From Candidatus Eisenbergiella stercoravium (GTDB lineage: Bacteria > Bacillota > Clostridia > Lachnospirales > Lachnospiraceae): a stretch of DNA of 61,831 nt. Under the pieces are notes generated by a model. It ran no database searches. It was not told the origin of the DNA and saw nothing but the letters and a program-made list of their open reading frames with translations. The stretch covers positions 1 through 61,831 of the forward strand of contig DXHY01000065.1 in the NCBI GenBank assembly GCA_019113175.1, given 5' to 3'. Both the position numbers and the translations under genes were made by a program. Positions 34,227-43,113 of the stretch are shown here, piece after piece. Each line of letters opens with the position of its first letter. The stretch's first letter is position 1.

Positions 34227-35402
34227 ATGGAACAGGTAAAGCTTGGAATCATTGGAATCGGAAATATGGGAAGCGGCCACTGCAGGACGATCCTGGACGG
34301 ACAGGTGCCGGAACTGAAGCTCGTCGCGGTGGCGGATCTTCGGGAGACGAGGAGACAATGGGCGAAGGAAAACCTTCCTGAGGATGTGGTTATTTTTGAG
34401 GACGGAGACGCCCTGATCGAATCCGGCGTCTGCGACGCGGTGCTGGTTGCCACGCCGCATTATGATCACCCCAGACTGGTGATCTCCGCCCTGGAGCACG
34501 GCCTGCATGCTCTGTGCGAAAAGCCTGCCGGGGTCTATACGAAGCAGGTCCGTGAGATGAACGAGGCGGCGGAAAAATCGGATAAGGTGTTCGCCATGAT
34601 GTTCAATCAGCGCACCAACTGCGTATACAGAAAAATGTATGAAATCGTCCACAGCGGCGAATACGGACAGATCAAACGGGTGAACTGGATCATCACGGAC
34701 TGGTACCGTACTCAGGCCTATTACAATTCCGGCGGATGGCGGGCAACCTGGGCAGGAGAGGGCGGCGGAGTGCTTTTGAACCAGTGCCCTCACAACCTGG
34801 ACCTGCTTCAGTGGATCTGTGGTCTTCCGGTGAAGGTACAGGCCTTCTGCCACAATGGAAAGTGGCATGACATCGAGGTAGAGGACGATGTGACCGCCTA
34901 CCTGGAATTTGAAAACGGTGCGACCGGCGTCTTTGTGACCACCACGGCGGATGCGCCCGGAACCAACCGCTTTGAGATCACGCTGGAAAAGGCAAAGCTG
35001 GTCTGTGAGGACAATAAGCTGTATTTTTACGTTCTGGATGTGAGCGAGCGGGAATACTGCTTTACCGCAACGGAGGGCTTCGCGAAGCCGGAAGGACATG
35101 TGGTGGAGCTTGAGACGGACGGAGAAAATCCGCAGCATGCGGGAGTTCTGCGCGCTTTCGCTGCAAAGATCCTCAGGGATGAACCTCTGGTGGCGGACGG
35201 AAAAGAGGGTATCCGCGGACTGATGCTTTCCAATGCCATGCATCTGTCCAGCTGGCTCGGAAAGCCCGTGACCCTCCCCATCGACGAGGATCTTTTCCTG
35301 GAGAAGCTGAACGAGCTTCGGAAAAATTCCAGAGTGAAGGAAAACGTGCAGGAGGTCACCTTCCTGACGGAGGGCTCCTACGGAAGCAGACAGACAAAAT
35401 AA
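34227..35402 (+). CDS. Gfo/Idh/MocA-family oxidoreductase
   Basis: A 391-residue NAD(P)-dependent sugar oxidoreductase. It has GIGNMGSGHC at the N-terminus, the catalytic lysine in LCEKPAGVY, and the D-x2-H-like site in GGGVLLNQCPHNLDLLQW, so it should be active. It is longer than IolG by about 50 residues at the C-terminus. In this cassette it may oxidise a glycoside hydroxyl to a keto group or reduce the product (inference). The first usable ATG after AAAAGGGAG is at 34227. It is 42 bases from the upstream gene. Confidence 0.9.
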   Translation: MEQVKLGIIGIGNMGSGHCRTILDGQVPELKLVAVADLRETRRQWAKENLPEDVVIFEDGDALIESGVCDAVLVATPHYDHPRLVISALEHGLHALCEKPAGVYTKQVREMNEAAEKSDKVFAMMFNQRTNCVYRKMYEIVHSGEYGQIKRVNWIITDWYRTQAYYNSGGWRATWAGEGGGVLLNQCPHNLDLLQWICGLPVKVQAFCHNGKWHDIEVEDDVTAYLEFENGATGVFVTTTADAPGTNRFEITLEKAKLVCEDNKLYFYVLDVSEREYCFTATEGFAKPEGHVVELETDGENPQHAGVLRAFAAKILRDEPLVADGKEGIRGLMLSNAMHLSSWLGKPVTLPIDEDLFLEKLNELRKNSRVKENVQEVTFLTEGSYGSRQTK

Positions 35403-35422
35403 AGCCGGAGGCCAGACAGAAT

Positions 35423-36436
35423 ATGAAAGCTGCAATCGTTGGCTGCGGAAACATCGCGGCCGTACATGCAAAGAGCATCAGCCTGCTGGAGGGTGTGGAG
35501 CTTGCAGCCGCCGCAGACATTAAAAAGGACCGGGCCGAAAAATACGAAAAAGAGTATGGCTGCCGTGCATATGATTCCATGGAAAGCATGCTGGAGGCGG
35601 AGCGCCCGGACGTGCTTCACATCTGCACGCCCCATTACCTGCATGTGCCCATGGCGCAGTATGCGCTGCAAAGAGGAATTCATGTGTTCTGTGAAAAGCC
35701 GCCTGTGATTTCCGAAGAACAGCTGGTCTGCCTGGAAAAGGCCGTGGCGGAAGGCCCCGGCCGCGCGGGCTTCTGTTTTCAGAACCGCTATAATCCCAGT
35801 ATCCTTTATGTGAAGGAGCTGCTCGCTTCCGGAAAGGCCGGAAAAGTAAAGGGAGCCAGAGGAATCGTCACCTGGCACAGAGACGCGGCCTACTATACGG
35901 AGAGCGGCTGGAGAGGGAAACTGGAAACGGAGGGAGGTGGTGCGCTGATCAATCAGTCCATTCACACTATGGACCTGCTGGGCGTACTTCTTGGAAAGCC
36001 TGTTTCCGTGGAAGCGCAGACGGCCAATCATCACCTTCCGGGAGTCATCGAGGTGGAGGACACGATGGAGGCCTACATCCGTTATGAGAACGCGGCGGCC
36101 TGCTTTTATGCTACCACCGCCTACACGGAGGACGCACCGCCCTTAATTGAGATTTCCTGCGAAAATGTGGTCATCCGCATTGAGGATCTGGATGTGACGC
36201 TTTTCTGGCGGGACGACAGCGGAGAGCATGGACGCATCGAACACCCGGAGATTGCCAGAAAGAAGGCCCTTGGAAAAAGCTACTGGGGAACCGGGCATCT
36301 GGACTGCATTTCTGATTTTTACCGCTGCCTGAAAACAGGAGGGCGTTTTGCACAGGATCTGAACGGCGTCAGAGATACGGTGCGCCTGATGCTTGCCGCA
36401 TATGAATCCGCACGACAGAAAGGAAAACAGATATGA
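35423..36436 (+). CDS. Gfo/Idh/MocA-family oxidoreductase
   Basis: A 337-residue oxidoreductase with VGCGNIAAVHAKS at the start, the catalytic FCEKPPVIS lysine, and GGGALINQSIHTMDLLGVLLG with the conserved histidine. It is clearly a paralogue-type partner of the preceding gene but not a close duplicate, so the two probably act at different steps. Twenty bases separate them, and its stop overlaps the next gene by four bases (ATGA). Confidence 0.9.
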   Translation: MKAAIVGCGNIAAVHAKSISLLEGVELAAAADIKKDRAEKYEKEYGCRAYDSMESMLEAERPDVLHICTPHYLHVPMAQYALQRGIHVFCEKPPVISEEQLVCLEKAVAEGPGRAGFCFQNRYNPSILYVKELLASGKAGKVKGARGIVTWHRDAAYYTESGWRGKLETEGGGALINQSIHTMDLLGVLLGKPVSVEAQTANHHLPGVIEVEDTMEAYIRYENAAACFYATTAYTEDAPPLIEISCENVVIRIEDLDVTLFWRDDSGEHGRIEHPEIARKKALGKSYWGTGHLDCISDFYRCLKTGGRFAQDLNGVRDTVRLMLAAYESARQKGKQI

Positions 36437-37299
36437 GTAATAATAAAAACGTTTTGAAGGAATGCCCGATCAGCTGCTTCGCGGATGAAATCGACAGCTC
36501 CGTGGATAAACAGATGGCGCTGATGGAGGAACTCGGCATCGGCTGGATGGAGTTCCGGAGCGGCGACGGCAAGGGCGTCGCGGATTATACCGAAGCGGAA
36601 GCTGAGGCGCTCATGCGCCGCCTGGAAGAAAAAAAGATCGGAGTATCAGCCGTCGGCTCTCCCATCGGAAAGATCAACATTACGGATGATTTCGAACCCC
36701 ATCTGGAAAGCCTTGCGCACGTTGCGGAGCTTGCTAAGATATGGAATACATCCTATATCCGCTGTTTCAGCTTCTTCATTCCGGAGGGAGAGAAGCCTGA
36801 AAAGTTCCGGGATGAGGTTTTCCGCAGGATGGATCGGATGGTGGAGCTGGCAGCCAGGAAAAACCTGACTCTGCTTCATGAAAATGAAAAGGAAATCTAT
36901 GGAGATATGGCTCCCCGCTGCCTGGAACTGATGGAGAAGTTTGGCGGAGAGAATCTGAAGGCAACCTTCGATTTCGCCAATTTCGTCCAGTGCGGACAGG
37001 ATACCCTGGAAGCCTGGGATATGCTGAAGGAATATGTCGCCTATGTACATGTGAAGGACGCCCTTTTCGACGGCGGACGCGTGGTGCCTGCGGGCCAGGG
37101 AGACGGAAACCTGAAGGAAATCTTCAGCCGTCTTGACAAAAAAGGTTATCAGGGCTTCCTGAGTCTGGAACCCCACCTGGCAGATTTCGCGGGACTGTCC
37201 GGCCTGGAAAAGAATGTTGAGAAGCGCGGACGTACCGATACGGAGGCTGCGTTTGTCACCGCCTATGAGGCCCTGCAGGCGCTCCTGGCAGGAGAATAA
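36433..37299 (+). CDS. Sugar-phosphate isomerase/epimerase-like TIM-barrel protein
   Basis: A 288-residue TIM-barrel enzyme. Metal-site candidates are LLHENEKEIYGD, ATFDFANFVQCGQD, YVHVKDA and LSLEPHL (E, D, H, E). It resembles hydroxypyruvate-isomerase/C-glycoside-lyase-like members of the superfamily, where a keto group introduced by an oxidoreductase assists beta-elimination or epimerisation. Last gene of the cassette, overlapping the upstream oxidoreductase by four bases and followed by a strong terminator. Confidence 0.88.
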   Translation: MSNNKNVLKECPISCFADEIDSSVDKQMALMEELGIGWMEFRSGDGKGVADYTEAEAEALMRRLEEKKIGVSAVGSPIGKINITDDFEPHLESLAHVAELAKIWNTSYIRCFSFFIPEGEKPEKFRDEVFRRMDRMVELAARKNLTLLHENEKEIYGDMAPRCLELMEKFGGENLKATFDFANFVQCGQDTLEAWDMLKEYVAYVHVKDALFDGGRVVPAGQGDGNLKEIFSRLDKKGYQGFLSLEPHLADFAGLSGLEKNVEKRGRTDTEAAFVTAYEALQALLAGE

Positions 37300-37324
37300 T
37301 AAATACTGTGGTCGTAGAAGTCAT

Positions 37325-37378
37325 AAAAGAGGCCTGCTGCAGATCCGGACACCGGTTACTCTGCAGCGGGCCTCTTTT
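37325..37378 (+). terminator. Intrinsic terminator of the 33408-37299 operon
   Basis: A 19-bp stem with one G-T pair (AAAAGAGGCC...GGCCTCTTTT) and a terminal TTTT. Confidence 0.92.
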
Positions 37379-37419
37379 GTGAAATCTGTTACAAAAATGA
37401 GTTTTCTACTCCTTTTCAC

Positions 37420-37448
37420 TTGACACTTTTGGCGAACGGAAGTAGGAT
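37420..37448 (+). promoter_or_regulatory. Promoter of the ech operon
   Basis: TTGACA (37420-37425), 17-bp spacer and TAGGAT (37443-37448). The leader to echA is about 150 bases. Apart from the terminator and this promoter, 37300-37604 shows no gene. Confidence 0.75.
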
Positions 37449-37604
37449 AAGGGAGGGTGCACAACCGGCCCGTTTGTAAATTATGTGACCGGCTGTCAGA
37501 TCATACGGGAGGGCGGCGGACTGCTGCATTTTCCGTTTTCCTGTCAGGCCGCGGCCCGCAGGAAATGGCCCAATTTTTACAAAAAGGAAAGCGGGGAGAA
37601 CCAC

Positions 37605-39533
37605 ATGGAAATCATTTTGTTTCTGATTCTGTTTCCATTTCTGGCCGCGCTTGTGATGTCCTGCATGAAACAGCACGGACTGCTCAGAAGGACGGTTCAG
37701 TTCACCTTCTGCGGCGTCATCGTTGCGGCGGTCATCCTGTTTGCGGTTATGAATCTGGTCGGGGGAAAGACAGTCGCCTATCTGCCGCATACGCATGTCA
37801 TTGACATGGGAATGCTTCTGGTGGAGTGGGGGCTGGTTGTGCTGGTCTTTTACTACAGCTTCAAATACCGGAAGTATTACTGCGCGCTTCTTTCCATATT
37901 GCAGACCGGGGCGATGACCTGGCTGGAGCTGAGCGGCAGGACGGATATTGAAGCGAACCATATTCTGGCGGACAAGCTGACGGTGGCCATGGCGCTGATT
38001 GTCGGGATTGTCGGCTGCCTGATCTGCATTTATGCGATCGGCTATATGAAAGATTATAACAGGCACCATCTGGACTATAAGGACAGGAGGTCTTTTTTCT
38101 TTGCGATGCTTTTTCTGTTCCTGGGAGCCATGATGGGGCTGATTTTCTCCAGCAATCTGATCTGGATCTATTTCTTCTGGGAGATTACAAGTATCTGCTC
38201 CTTCCTTCTCATCGGCTACAATCAGACGGACGAGGCCATGGACAATTCCTTCCGTGCCCTGTGGATGAATCTGCTGGGCGGCCTGGGCTTTGCCGTGGCG
38301 ATCATCTATTCCGTAACGCAGCTGAACATCATCAACATTCAGGATCTGGTGAATTTTGCGGTGAGCGGGGATGAGAGGGCAGGACTTGCCCTGATTCCGG
38401 TCGTGTTCCTTGCGTTTGCCGGACTGACCAAGAGCGCCCAGCTTCCGTTTTCCGGATGGCTTCTGGGAGCCATGGTGGCGCCCACGCCCACCAGCGCGCT
38501 GCTGCACTCCGCGACGATGGTGAAGGCGGGCGTGTATCTGCTGATCCGTCTGGCTCCTGCGCTGCAGGGGAATACGGCGGGCCTTCTGGTGACCACCATT
38601 GGTGGCTTTACCTTCCTGATGACCTCCATGCTTGCCATATCCCAGGACGATGGAAAAAAGGTGCTTGCCTATTCCACCATTTCCAATCTGGGGCTGATTA
38701 CGGCGTGCGCGGGTGTGGGCATGCATGAGGCGGTGTGGGCCGGCATCCTTCTGATGATGTTCCACGCAGTGTCCAAGTCCCTGATGTTCCTTTCCGTCGG
38801 AGCTGTGGAAAACTGTACCGGAAGCAGGAATGTGGAGGACATGCACGGTCTGATCGTGAAGCTTCCCGGACTTGCCTATGTGATGATCATCGGTATCGCG
38901 GGCATGTTCCTCGCTCCCTTCGGCATGCTGATTTCCAAATGGGCGGCGCTGAAGGCCTATGTGGATTCCGGAAGCATTCTTCTGGTGATTTTCCTGGTAT
39001 TCGGAAGCGCGACCACGCTGTTTTACTGGACCAAGTGGCTGGGAACGCTGGTGGCGGTGCATCATCACTCTGAGCGTGTGAAAAATGTGACGAAAAAGAG
39101 CGAATGGACGGCGCTTTTGACCCTGAGCATTTTAATGATCCTTCTGTGCCTGACCTTCCCGGTGGTTTCCTCCGGCCTGATCGAGCCCTTCCTGATGGAT
39201 ATGTATCACACCTATGTGCCGAACCTGATCGGAACCGGCAACCTGTATATCATGATCATGATGCTGTGCCTGATTCTGGTGCTTCCCGTTGCGGTGCGGC
39301 TTTTGACCTTTGGAAAGAAGAACAAGATCGTCATGTCCTATATGGGCGGCGCAAATGCGGGAGACGACCGGAATTTCACCGATTCCTTCGGAGAGGAGAA
39401 GCGGATGTATCTTGCCAACTGGTATCTGGCGGATTATTTCGGTGAAAATAAAATTCTTGTGCCATCGCTTGTTTTCGCGGCGGGAGCACTGATCATTCTT
39501 CTGATTCTGACGATAGGAGGTGCGGTGGTATGA
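37605..39533 (+). CDS. echA: Ech hydrogenase subunit A (NuoL/antiporter-like)
   Basis: A 642-residue polytopic membrane protein of the NuoL/MrpA family, the ion-translocating arm of the energy-converting hydrogenase. About 14 hydrophobic helices are visible. Conserved stretches include SNLIWIYFFWEITSICSFLLIGYN, LPFSGWLLGAMVAPTPTSALLHSATMVKAG and FHAVSKSLMFLSVGAVE, carrying the functional Glu, Lys and His residues. The ATG at 37605 follows a GGGGAGAACC site; the open frame upstream lacks membrane character. First of six genes in EchA-B-C-D-E-F order; it overlaps echB by four bases. Confidence 0.92.
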   Translation: MEIILFLILFPFLAALVMSCMKQHGLLRRTVQFTFCGVIVAAVILFAVMNLVGGKTVAYLPHTHVIDMGMLLVEWGLVVLVFYYSFKYRKYYCALLSILQTGAMTWLELSGRTDIEANHILADKLTVAMALIVGIVGCLICIYAIGYMKDYNRHHLDYKDRRSFFFAMLFLFLGAMMGLIFSSNLIWIYFFWEITSICSFLLIGYNQTDEAMDNSFRALWMNLLGGLGFAVAIIYSVTQLNIINIQDLVNFAVSGDERAGLALIPVVFLAFAGLTKSAQLPFSGWLLGAMVAPTPTSALLHSATMVKAGVYLLIRLAPALQGNTAGLLVTTIGGFTFLMTSMLAISQDDGKKVLAYSTISNLGLITACAGVGMHEAVWAGILLMMFHAVSKSLMFLSVGAVENCTGSRNVEDMHGLIVKLPGLAYVMIIGIAGMFLAPFGMLISKWAALKAYVDSGSILLVIFLVFGSATTLFYWTKWLGTLVAVHHHSERVKNVTKKSEWTALLTLSILMILLCLTFPVVSSGLIEPFLMDMYHTYVPNLIGTGNLYIMIMMLCLILVLPVAVRLLTFGKKNKIVMSYMGGANAGDDRNFTDSFGEEKRMYLANWYLADYFGENKILVPSLVFAAGALIILLILTIGGAVV

Positions 39534-40393
39534 CTTCCTTTATTCTGGCGATTGTATATCTGATTGGAGCTCCGTTTTTGGGCGCTCTGCTGGAAGGGCT
39601 GGACCGGAAGGTGGCGGCCCGCATGCAGGGAAGAAAGGGACCTTCTCTGTTTCAGCCTCTTTACGATATTCACAAGCTGTTCTGCAAGCAGTCCGTTGTG
39701 GTAAACAGCGTGCAGGATTTCCTGGTCTGCGGCTTTCTGGTATTCGTAGTGTTCACGGGAGCGCTGTTTTTCTGGGGCGGAGACATTCTGCTGGTGTTCT
39801 TCGCGCTGACCCTGGCGGGAATCTTTTTCATCATGTCCGCCTGCTCCGCGAACGCGCCATACAGCTCCATGGGAGCTCAGAGAGAGCTGATGCAGATGAT
39901 GGCATATGAGCCCATGGTGCTGCTTACGGCCATCGGCTTCTACATCGCGACGGGGAGCTTTTCCGTCCGCCAGACCGCACAGGCGCCGGTTTCCGCCATC
40001 TGCTATCTGCCCGGATTTTTCGTGGGATTCCTTTTCATCCTGACGATCAAGTTCCGGAAATCGCCCTTTGACATCAGCACCTCTCACCATGCGCATCAGG
40101 AAATGGTGCGTGGCATTACGACGGAGCTTTCCGGAAATATTCTGGCGCTGGTGACCCTGTCCCACTGGTATGAAAATGTATTTCTGCTGGGGGTGGTGGG
40201 GCTGTTCATCATCAATTCCAGCTGGGTGAGCATTCCGGTCACCATTCTGGTCTGCCTTGCGGCTTTTCTGCTGGAAACGCTGATTGACAACGTGTTTCCC
40301 AGGGTGAAATGGCAGGAAATGCTGAAATGGACCTGGATCGTTACGCTGGCAGCGGGCGGCATCAATCTGATGATCGTCATGCTGATTCAGTAG
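39530..40393 (+). CDS. echB: Ech hydrogenase subunit B (NuoH-like)
   Basis: A 287-residue membrane protein homologous to NuoH/HycD. It anchors the hydrogenase module and links electron transfer to ion movement. The N-terminal LEGLDRKVAARMQGRKGPSLFQPLYDIHKLF is the typical cytoplasmic loop; eight or so helices follow, with KFRKSPFDISTSHHAHQEMVRG as the conserved acidic loop. It overlaps echA (ATGA). Confidence 0.93.
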   Translation: MTSFILAIVYLIGAPFLGALLEGLDRKVAARMQGRKGPSLFQPLYDIHKLFCKQSVVVNSVQDFLVCGFLVFVVFTGALFFWGGDILLVFFALTLAGIFFIMSACSANAPYSSMGAQRELMQMMAYEPMVLLTAIGFYIATGSFSVRQTAQAPVSAICYLPGFFVGFLFILTIKFRKSPFDISTSHHAHQEMVRGITTELSGNILALVTLSHWYENVFLLGVVGLFIINSSWVSIPVTILVCLAAFLLETLIDNVFPRVKWQEMLKWTWIVTLAAGGINLMIVMLIQ

Positions 40394-40445
40394 ATGCGGC
40401 AGCGCAGGGCGCGCCCGTTCAGTATGAGGAAGGAAAGGAAGCAAG

Positions 40446-40910
40446 ATGAAAGTATCGAATTCACCGTGGCTTTTGCACTATGACGGTTCGAGTTGCAACG
40501 GCTGCGATATAGAGGTTCTGGCCTGTCTGACTCCGGTGTACGATGTGGAGCGGTTCGGGGTCATCAATACGGGAAATCCGAAGCATGCGGATATTTTTCT
40601 GATTACAGGAGGCATCAACGAGCAGAATAAGCCTGTGGTACAGCAGCTCTATTCTCAGATGCCTTCTCCCAAGGTGGTCGTTGCGGTGGGAATCTGCGCC
40701 TGCAACGGCGGAATTTTTAAGGAATGCTATAACATCATCGGCGGCGTGGACACCATCATTCCGGTGGACATCTACGTGCCGGGCTGCGCGGCGAGACCGG
40801 AGGCCATCATCGACGGTGTGGTCAAGGCGGTTGCGCTTCTGGATGAGAAGAAAAAGAAAATGGCGGAAGAAAAGAAGCAGGAGAAGGCCGGAAAGGAGGG
40901 AGCAAGATGA
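40446..40910 (+). CDS. echC: Ech hydrogenase small subunit (NuoB-like)
   Basis: A 154-residue subunit that carries the proximal [4Fe-4S] cluster next to the NiFe site. The four expected ligands are Cys17 and Cys20 (SSCNGCDIE), Cys84 (VGICAC) and Cys114 (VPGCAARPE). It is soluble and membrane-associated through EchB. A lysine- and glutamate-rich tail closes the protein. GGAAAGGAAG precedes the ATG. Confidence 0.93.
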   Translation: MKVSNSPWLLHYDGSSCNGCDIEVLACLTPVYDVERFGVINTGNPKHADIFLITGGINEQNKPVVQQLYSQMPSPKVVVAVGICACNGGIFKECYNIIGGVDTIIPVDIYVPGCAARPEAIIDGVVKAVALLDEKKKKMAEEKKQEKAGKEGAR

Positions 40911-41311
40911 TAGACGGAGAAATCATGCATGTGGATCCGGAAACCCTGATCATCGAGGTGCTGAAGTTAAAGCACAGGGATTACAGGCTCATCCAGATCT
41001 GTGCCGCGAACGCGGGCAGCGGTTACGATATCACCTACTCCTTTGGAAAGGAATACAAAATGGTGGGTCTGAGGCTTTCCATCATGCCGGACGATGAGAT
41101 CGTCAGCATCAGCGACATTTACGCGCCGGCCTATCTGTACGAAAATGAAATGCACGATCTGTTCGGGGTAAAGGTGAAGATGATGTCCACGGATTACCAT
41201 GGCAACCTTTACCGCCTGAAGAACAAAATGCCTTACAGAAAAGAACCTGCCGTTTCGCAGCCGGAAAAGGCCGGCGCGGCGCGGCAGTCAGAGAAACAGG
41301 AGGGAAAGTAA
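40907..41311 (+). CDS. echD: Ech hydrogenase subunit D (NuoC-like)
   Basis: A 134-residue NuoC/HycE-N-terminal-like subunit that contacts the large and small subunits. The signature is SISDIYAPAYLYENEMHDLFGVKV followed by GNLYRLKNKMPYRKE. No cofactor ligands are expected. The last ~20 residues are Ala/Glu/Lys-rich. It overlaps echC by four bases and echE by one. Confidence 0.9.
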   Translation: MIDGEIMHVDPETLIIEVLKLKHRDYRLIQICAANAGSGYDITYSFGKEYKMVGLRLSIMPDDEIVSISDIYAPAYLYENEMHDLFGVKVKMMSTDYHGNLYRLKNKMPYRKEPAVSQPEKAGAARQSEKQEGK

Positions 41312-42390
41312 TGTCCACAAGAAGTATTGTCCCGTTCGGACCGCAGCATCCGGTGCTGCCGGAGCCGATTCATCTGGATCTGGTTCTGGAGGATGAAAAG
41401 GTGGTGGAAGCGGTGCCCTCCATCGGTTTCGTGCACAGGGGACTGGAAAAGCTGGTTGAAAAAAAGGAATTTACAGAATACGTTTACGTGGCGGAGCGAA
41501 TCTGCGGCATCTGCAGCTTCATGCACGGCATGGGCTACTGCGAGGCGGTGGAGCACATCATGAACATTGAAATTCCGCCCCGGGCAAGATATCTGCGTAC
41601 CATCTGGTGTGAGATGAGCCGGATTCACAGCCACCTGCTCTGGCTGGGGCTTCTGGCAGACGCGTTCGGCTTTGAAAGCCTGTTCATGCAGTCCTGGAGA
41701 ATCCGGGAAAAGGTGCTTGACATGTTCGAGGCATCCACCGGAGGCAGAGTTATTTTTTCCGTGAATAAAATCGGCGGACAGAGAAAGGACATGGACGCTT
41801 CCATGCTCCGCCAGTTTGTGGCCAATTTCCAGGATATGGAAAAGGAGCTGAAGGAGCTGACGAAGACCTTCCTGAACGATTCCGCGGTGAACAGCAGGCT
41901 GCGCGGTGTGGGACTCCTGACGAAGCAGCAGGCCCATGACCTGGGCGCTGTGGGCCCTTTCATGCGGGCCAGCGGTATTGCGCTGGATAACCGGAAGCTG
42001 GGCTATGCGGCCTATTCCGATCTGAATTTTGAGCCTGTGACCAGCGAGGTGGGAGACTGCTACGCCAGATGCGATGTGCGCATCCGGGAGATTTTCCAGT
42101 CCATTGATCTGATCCGTCAGGCGGCATCCAAAATCCCCGGAGGAGATGTGGCCGTTCCCTTCAAGGGCTTCCCGGAGGGAGAATATTTCATGCGGGAGGA
42201 ACAGCCGAGAGGTGAGGCGATCTATTACGTGAAGGCGAACGGAACCAAATTTATCGACCGCTTCCGCGTCCGTACCCCTACCTTCGCCAACCTCCCGGCC
42301 CTGATCCAGACGTTGAAGGGCTGTCAGCTGGCCGATGTGCCGATCATGATTCTGACCATTGATCCCTGCATCAGCTGTACGGAGAGATAG
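41311..42390 (+). CDS. echE: Ech hydrogenase large subunit ([NiFe] catalytic, NuoD-like)
   Basis: A 359-residue group 4 [NiFe]-hydrogenase large subunit; it reduces protons to H2 with electrons from ferredoxin. The four Ni-Fe ligands are present: Cys65 and Cys68 in ERICGIC, and Cys353 and Cys356 in DPCISC. These distinguish it from NuoD of complex I, which lacks them. The protein ends three residues after the last ligand (TER), so there is no C-terminal extension to cleave, as known for EchE and CooH, and no maturation-protease gene is found nearby. Confidence 0.95.
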   Translation: MSTRSIVPFGPQHPVLPEPIHLDLVLEDEKVVEAVPSIGFVHRGLEKLVEKKEFTEYVYVAERICGICSFMHGMGYCEAVEHIMNIEIPPRARYLRTIWCEMSRIHSHLLWLGLLADAFGFESLFMQSWRIREKVLDMFEASTGGRVIFSVNKIGGQRKDMDASMLRQFVANFQDMEKELKELTKTFLNDSAVNSRLRGVGLLTKQQAHDLGAVGPFMRASGIALDNRKLGYAAYSDLNFEPVTSEVGDCYARCDVRIREIFQSIDLIRQAASKIPGGDVAVPFKGFPEGEYFMREEQPRGEAIYYVKANGTKFIDRFRVRTPTFANLPALIQTLKGCQLADVPIMILTIDPCISCTER

Positions 42391-42400
42391 AAGGAGGACA

Positions 42401-42534
42401 GATTGAGAAATGCGCTCGATAGCGCATTTCTCAATCGGCAGTTTTGCGTCGGAGCGCCGCAAAACTGCTGTGATCGCAGCGAAAAAATCACATGCGCGAT
42501 TTTTTCGCGCGGTCGGAGCAAAGGGCGCTCCGAC
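42401..42534. repeat. Four tandem hairpins between echE and echF
   Basis: Perfect inverted repeats at 42401-42436 (16-bp stem, CGAT loop), 42438-42468 (11 bp, 9-nt loop), 42479-42508 (11 bp, 8-nt loop) and 42512-42534 (8 bp, 7-nt loop). Twelve bases across the second hairpin's loop (42447-42458) are also perfectly complementary to 42524-42535 in the fourth, so an alternative long-range fold exists. The fourth abuts GTGGAGG, the echF ribosome site. Confidence 0.92.
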
Positions 42535-42546
42535 GTGGAGGTAACC

Positions 42547-43113
42547 ATGAAAAACATGCGGACCATGAGATTTACCCGGACGGCGCTGAAGAATCTGTTC
42601 AGCCCGCCCGTTACCCGGCCCTATCCGGAACAGCCGAGGGAGTATCCGGAGCGGACGAGGGGCCATGTGGAAATCGATATAGATACCTGTATTCTCTGCG
42701 GGCTGTGTTCCAGAAAATGTCCCACCGGGGCGATTACCGTAAACCGGGCGGAGAAAACCTGGAAAATCGAGCGCTTCGGCTGCATTCAGTGCGGCTGCTG
42801 CGTGGAAACCTGCCCGAAGAAGTGCCTGACCATGAAGAACGCTTATACCCAGCCGGGAGCGGAAAAGGTTTCGGATACCTTCCTGAAAACCAATATGCCC
42901 GCTCCGGCGGCAAAGCCTGCCGCAAAGCCACAGGAGGCGGGAACGGTTGCAAAGCCCGCCGGGCAGGCCGCTGCAAAGCCTGGCGTACAGGCGGAAAAGC
43001 CGAAGGGTGAGGAAGCGGAAGCGCCGGCACAGACGGCAAAGCCGGCAGCGCCGGTTCAGCCTTCCGGTGCTGCCCTGAAGACGGCGGCTGCCGACGGAAA
43101 GACAGAAGCATGA
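42547..43113 (+). CDS. echF: Ech hydrogenase ferredoxin-type subunit with Ala/Lys/Pro-rich tail
   Basis: A 188-residue protein with two [4Fe-4S] motifs, CILCGLCSRKCP and CIQCGCCVETCPKKC, in residues 45-95. It hands electrons from ferredoxin to EchC. Residues ~115-188 are a low-complexity Ala/Lys/Pro/Glu tail (AKPAAKP, AKPAGQ), absent from ordinary EchF and probably disordered. An open frame extends upstream through the hairpins to 42403, but GGAGG and ATG at 42547 give the expected start (MKNMRTMRFTRTALKNLF). The stop overlaps hypF (ATGA). Confidence 0.9.
   Translation: MKNMRTMRFTRTALKNLFSPPVTRPYPEQPREYPERTRGHVEIDIDTCILCGLCSRKCPTGAITVNRAEKTWKIERFGCIQCGCCVETCPKKCLTMKNAYTQPGAEKVSDTFLKTNMPAPAAKPAAKPQEAGTVAKPAGQAAAKPGVQAEKPKGEEAEAPAQTAKPAAPVQPSGAALKTAAADGKTEA

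Noticed and set aside
33408-37299. A DgpABC-type puerarin C-deglycosylation operon
   Set aside because: The small DUF6379-like beta subunit that partners DgpC is not found, so only a general resemblance can be claimed.
37416-39068. Leftward open frame of 550 codons opposite echA
   Set aside because: His/Gln/Arg-rich antisense shadow of a membrane protein gene; no start signal and no domain.
42403-42546. N-terminal extension of EchF through the hairpins
   Set aside because: Translation of the palindromes gives no family-like sequence, and GGAGG with ATG at 42547 gives the expected start.
37605-43113. Complex I (nuo) or Mrp antiporter operon
   Set aside because: The large subunit keeps all four Ni-binding cysteines, hyp genes follow, and the NADH-binding Nuo subunits are absent. 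Gene order fits Ech.
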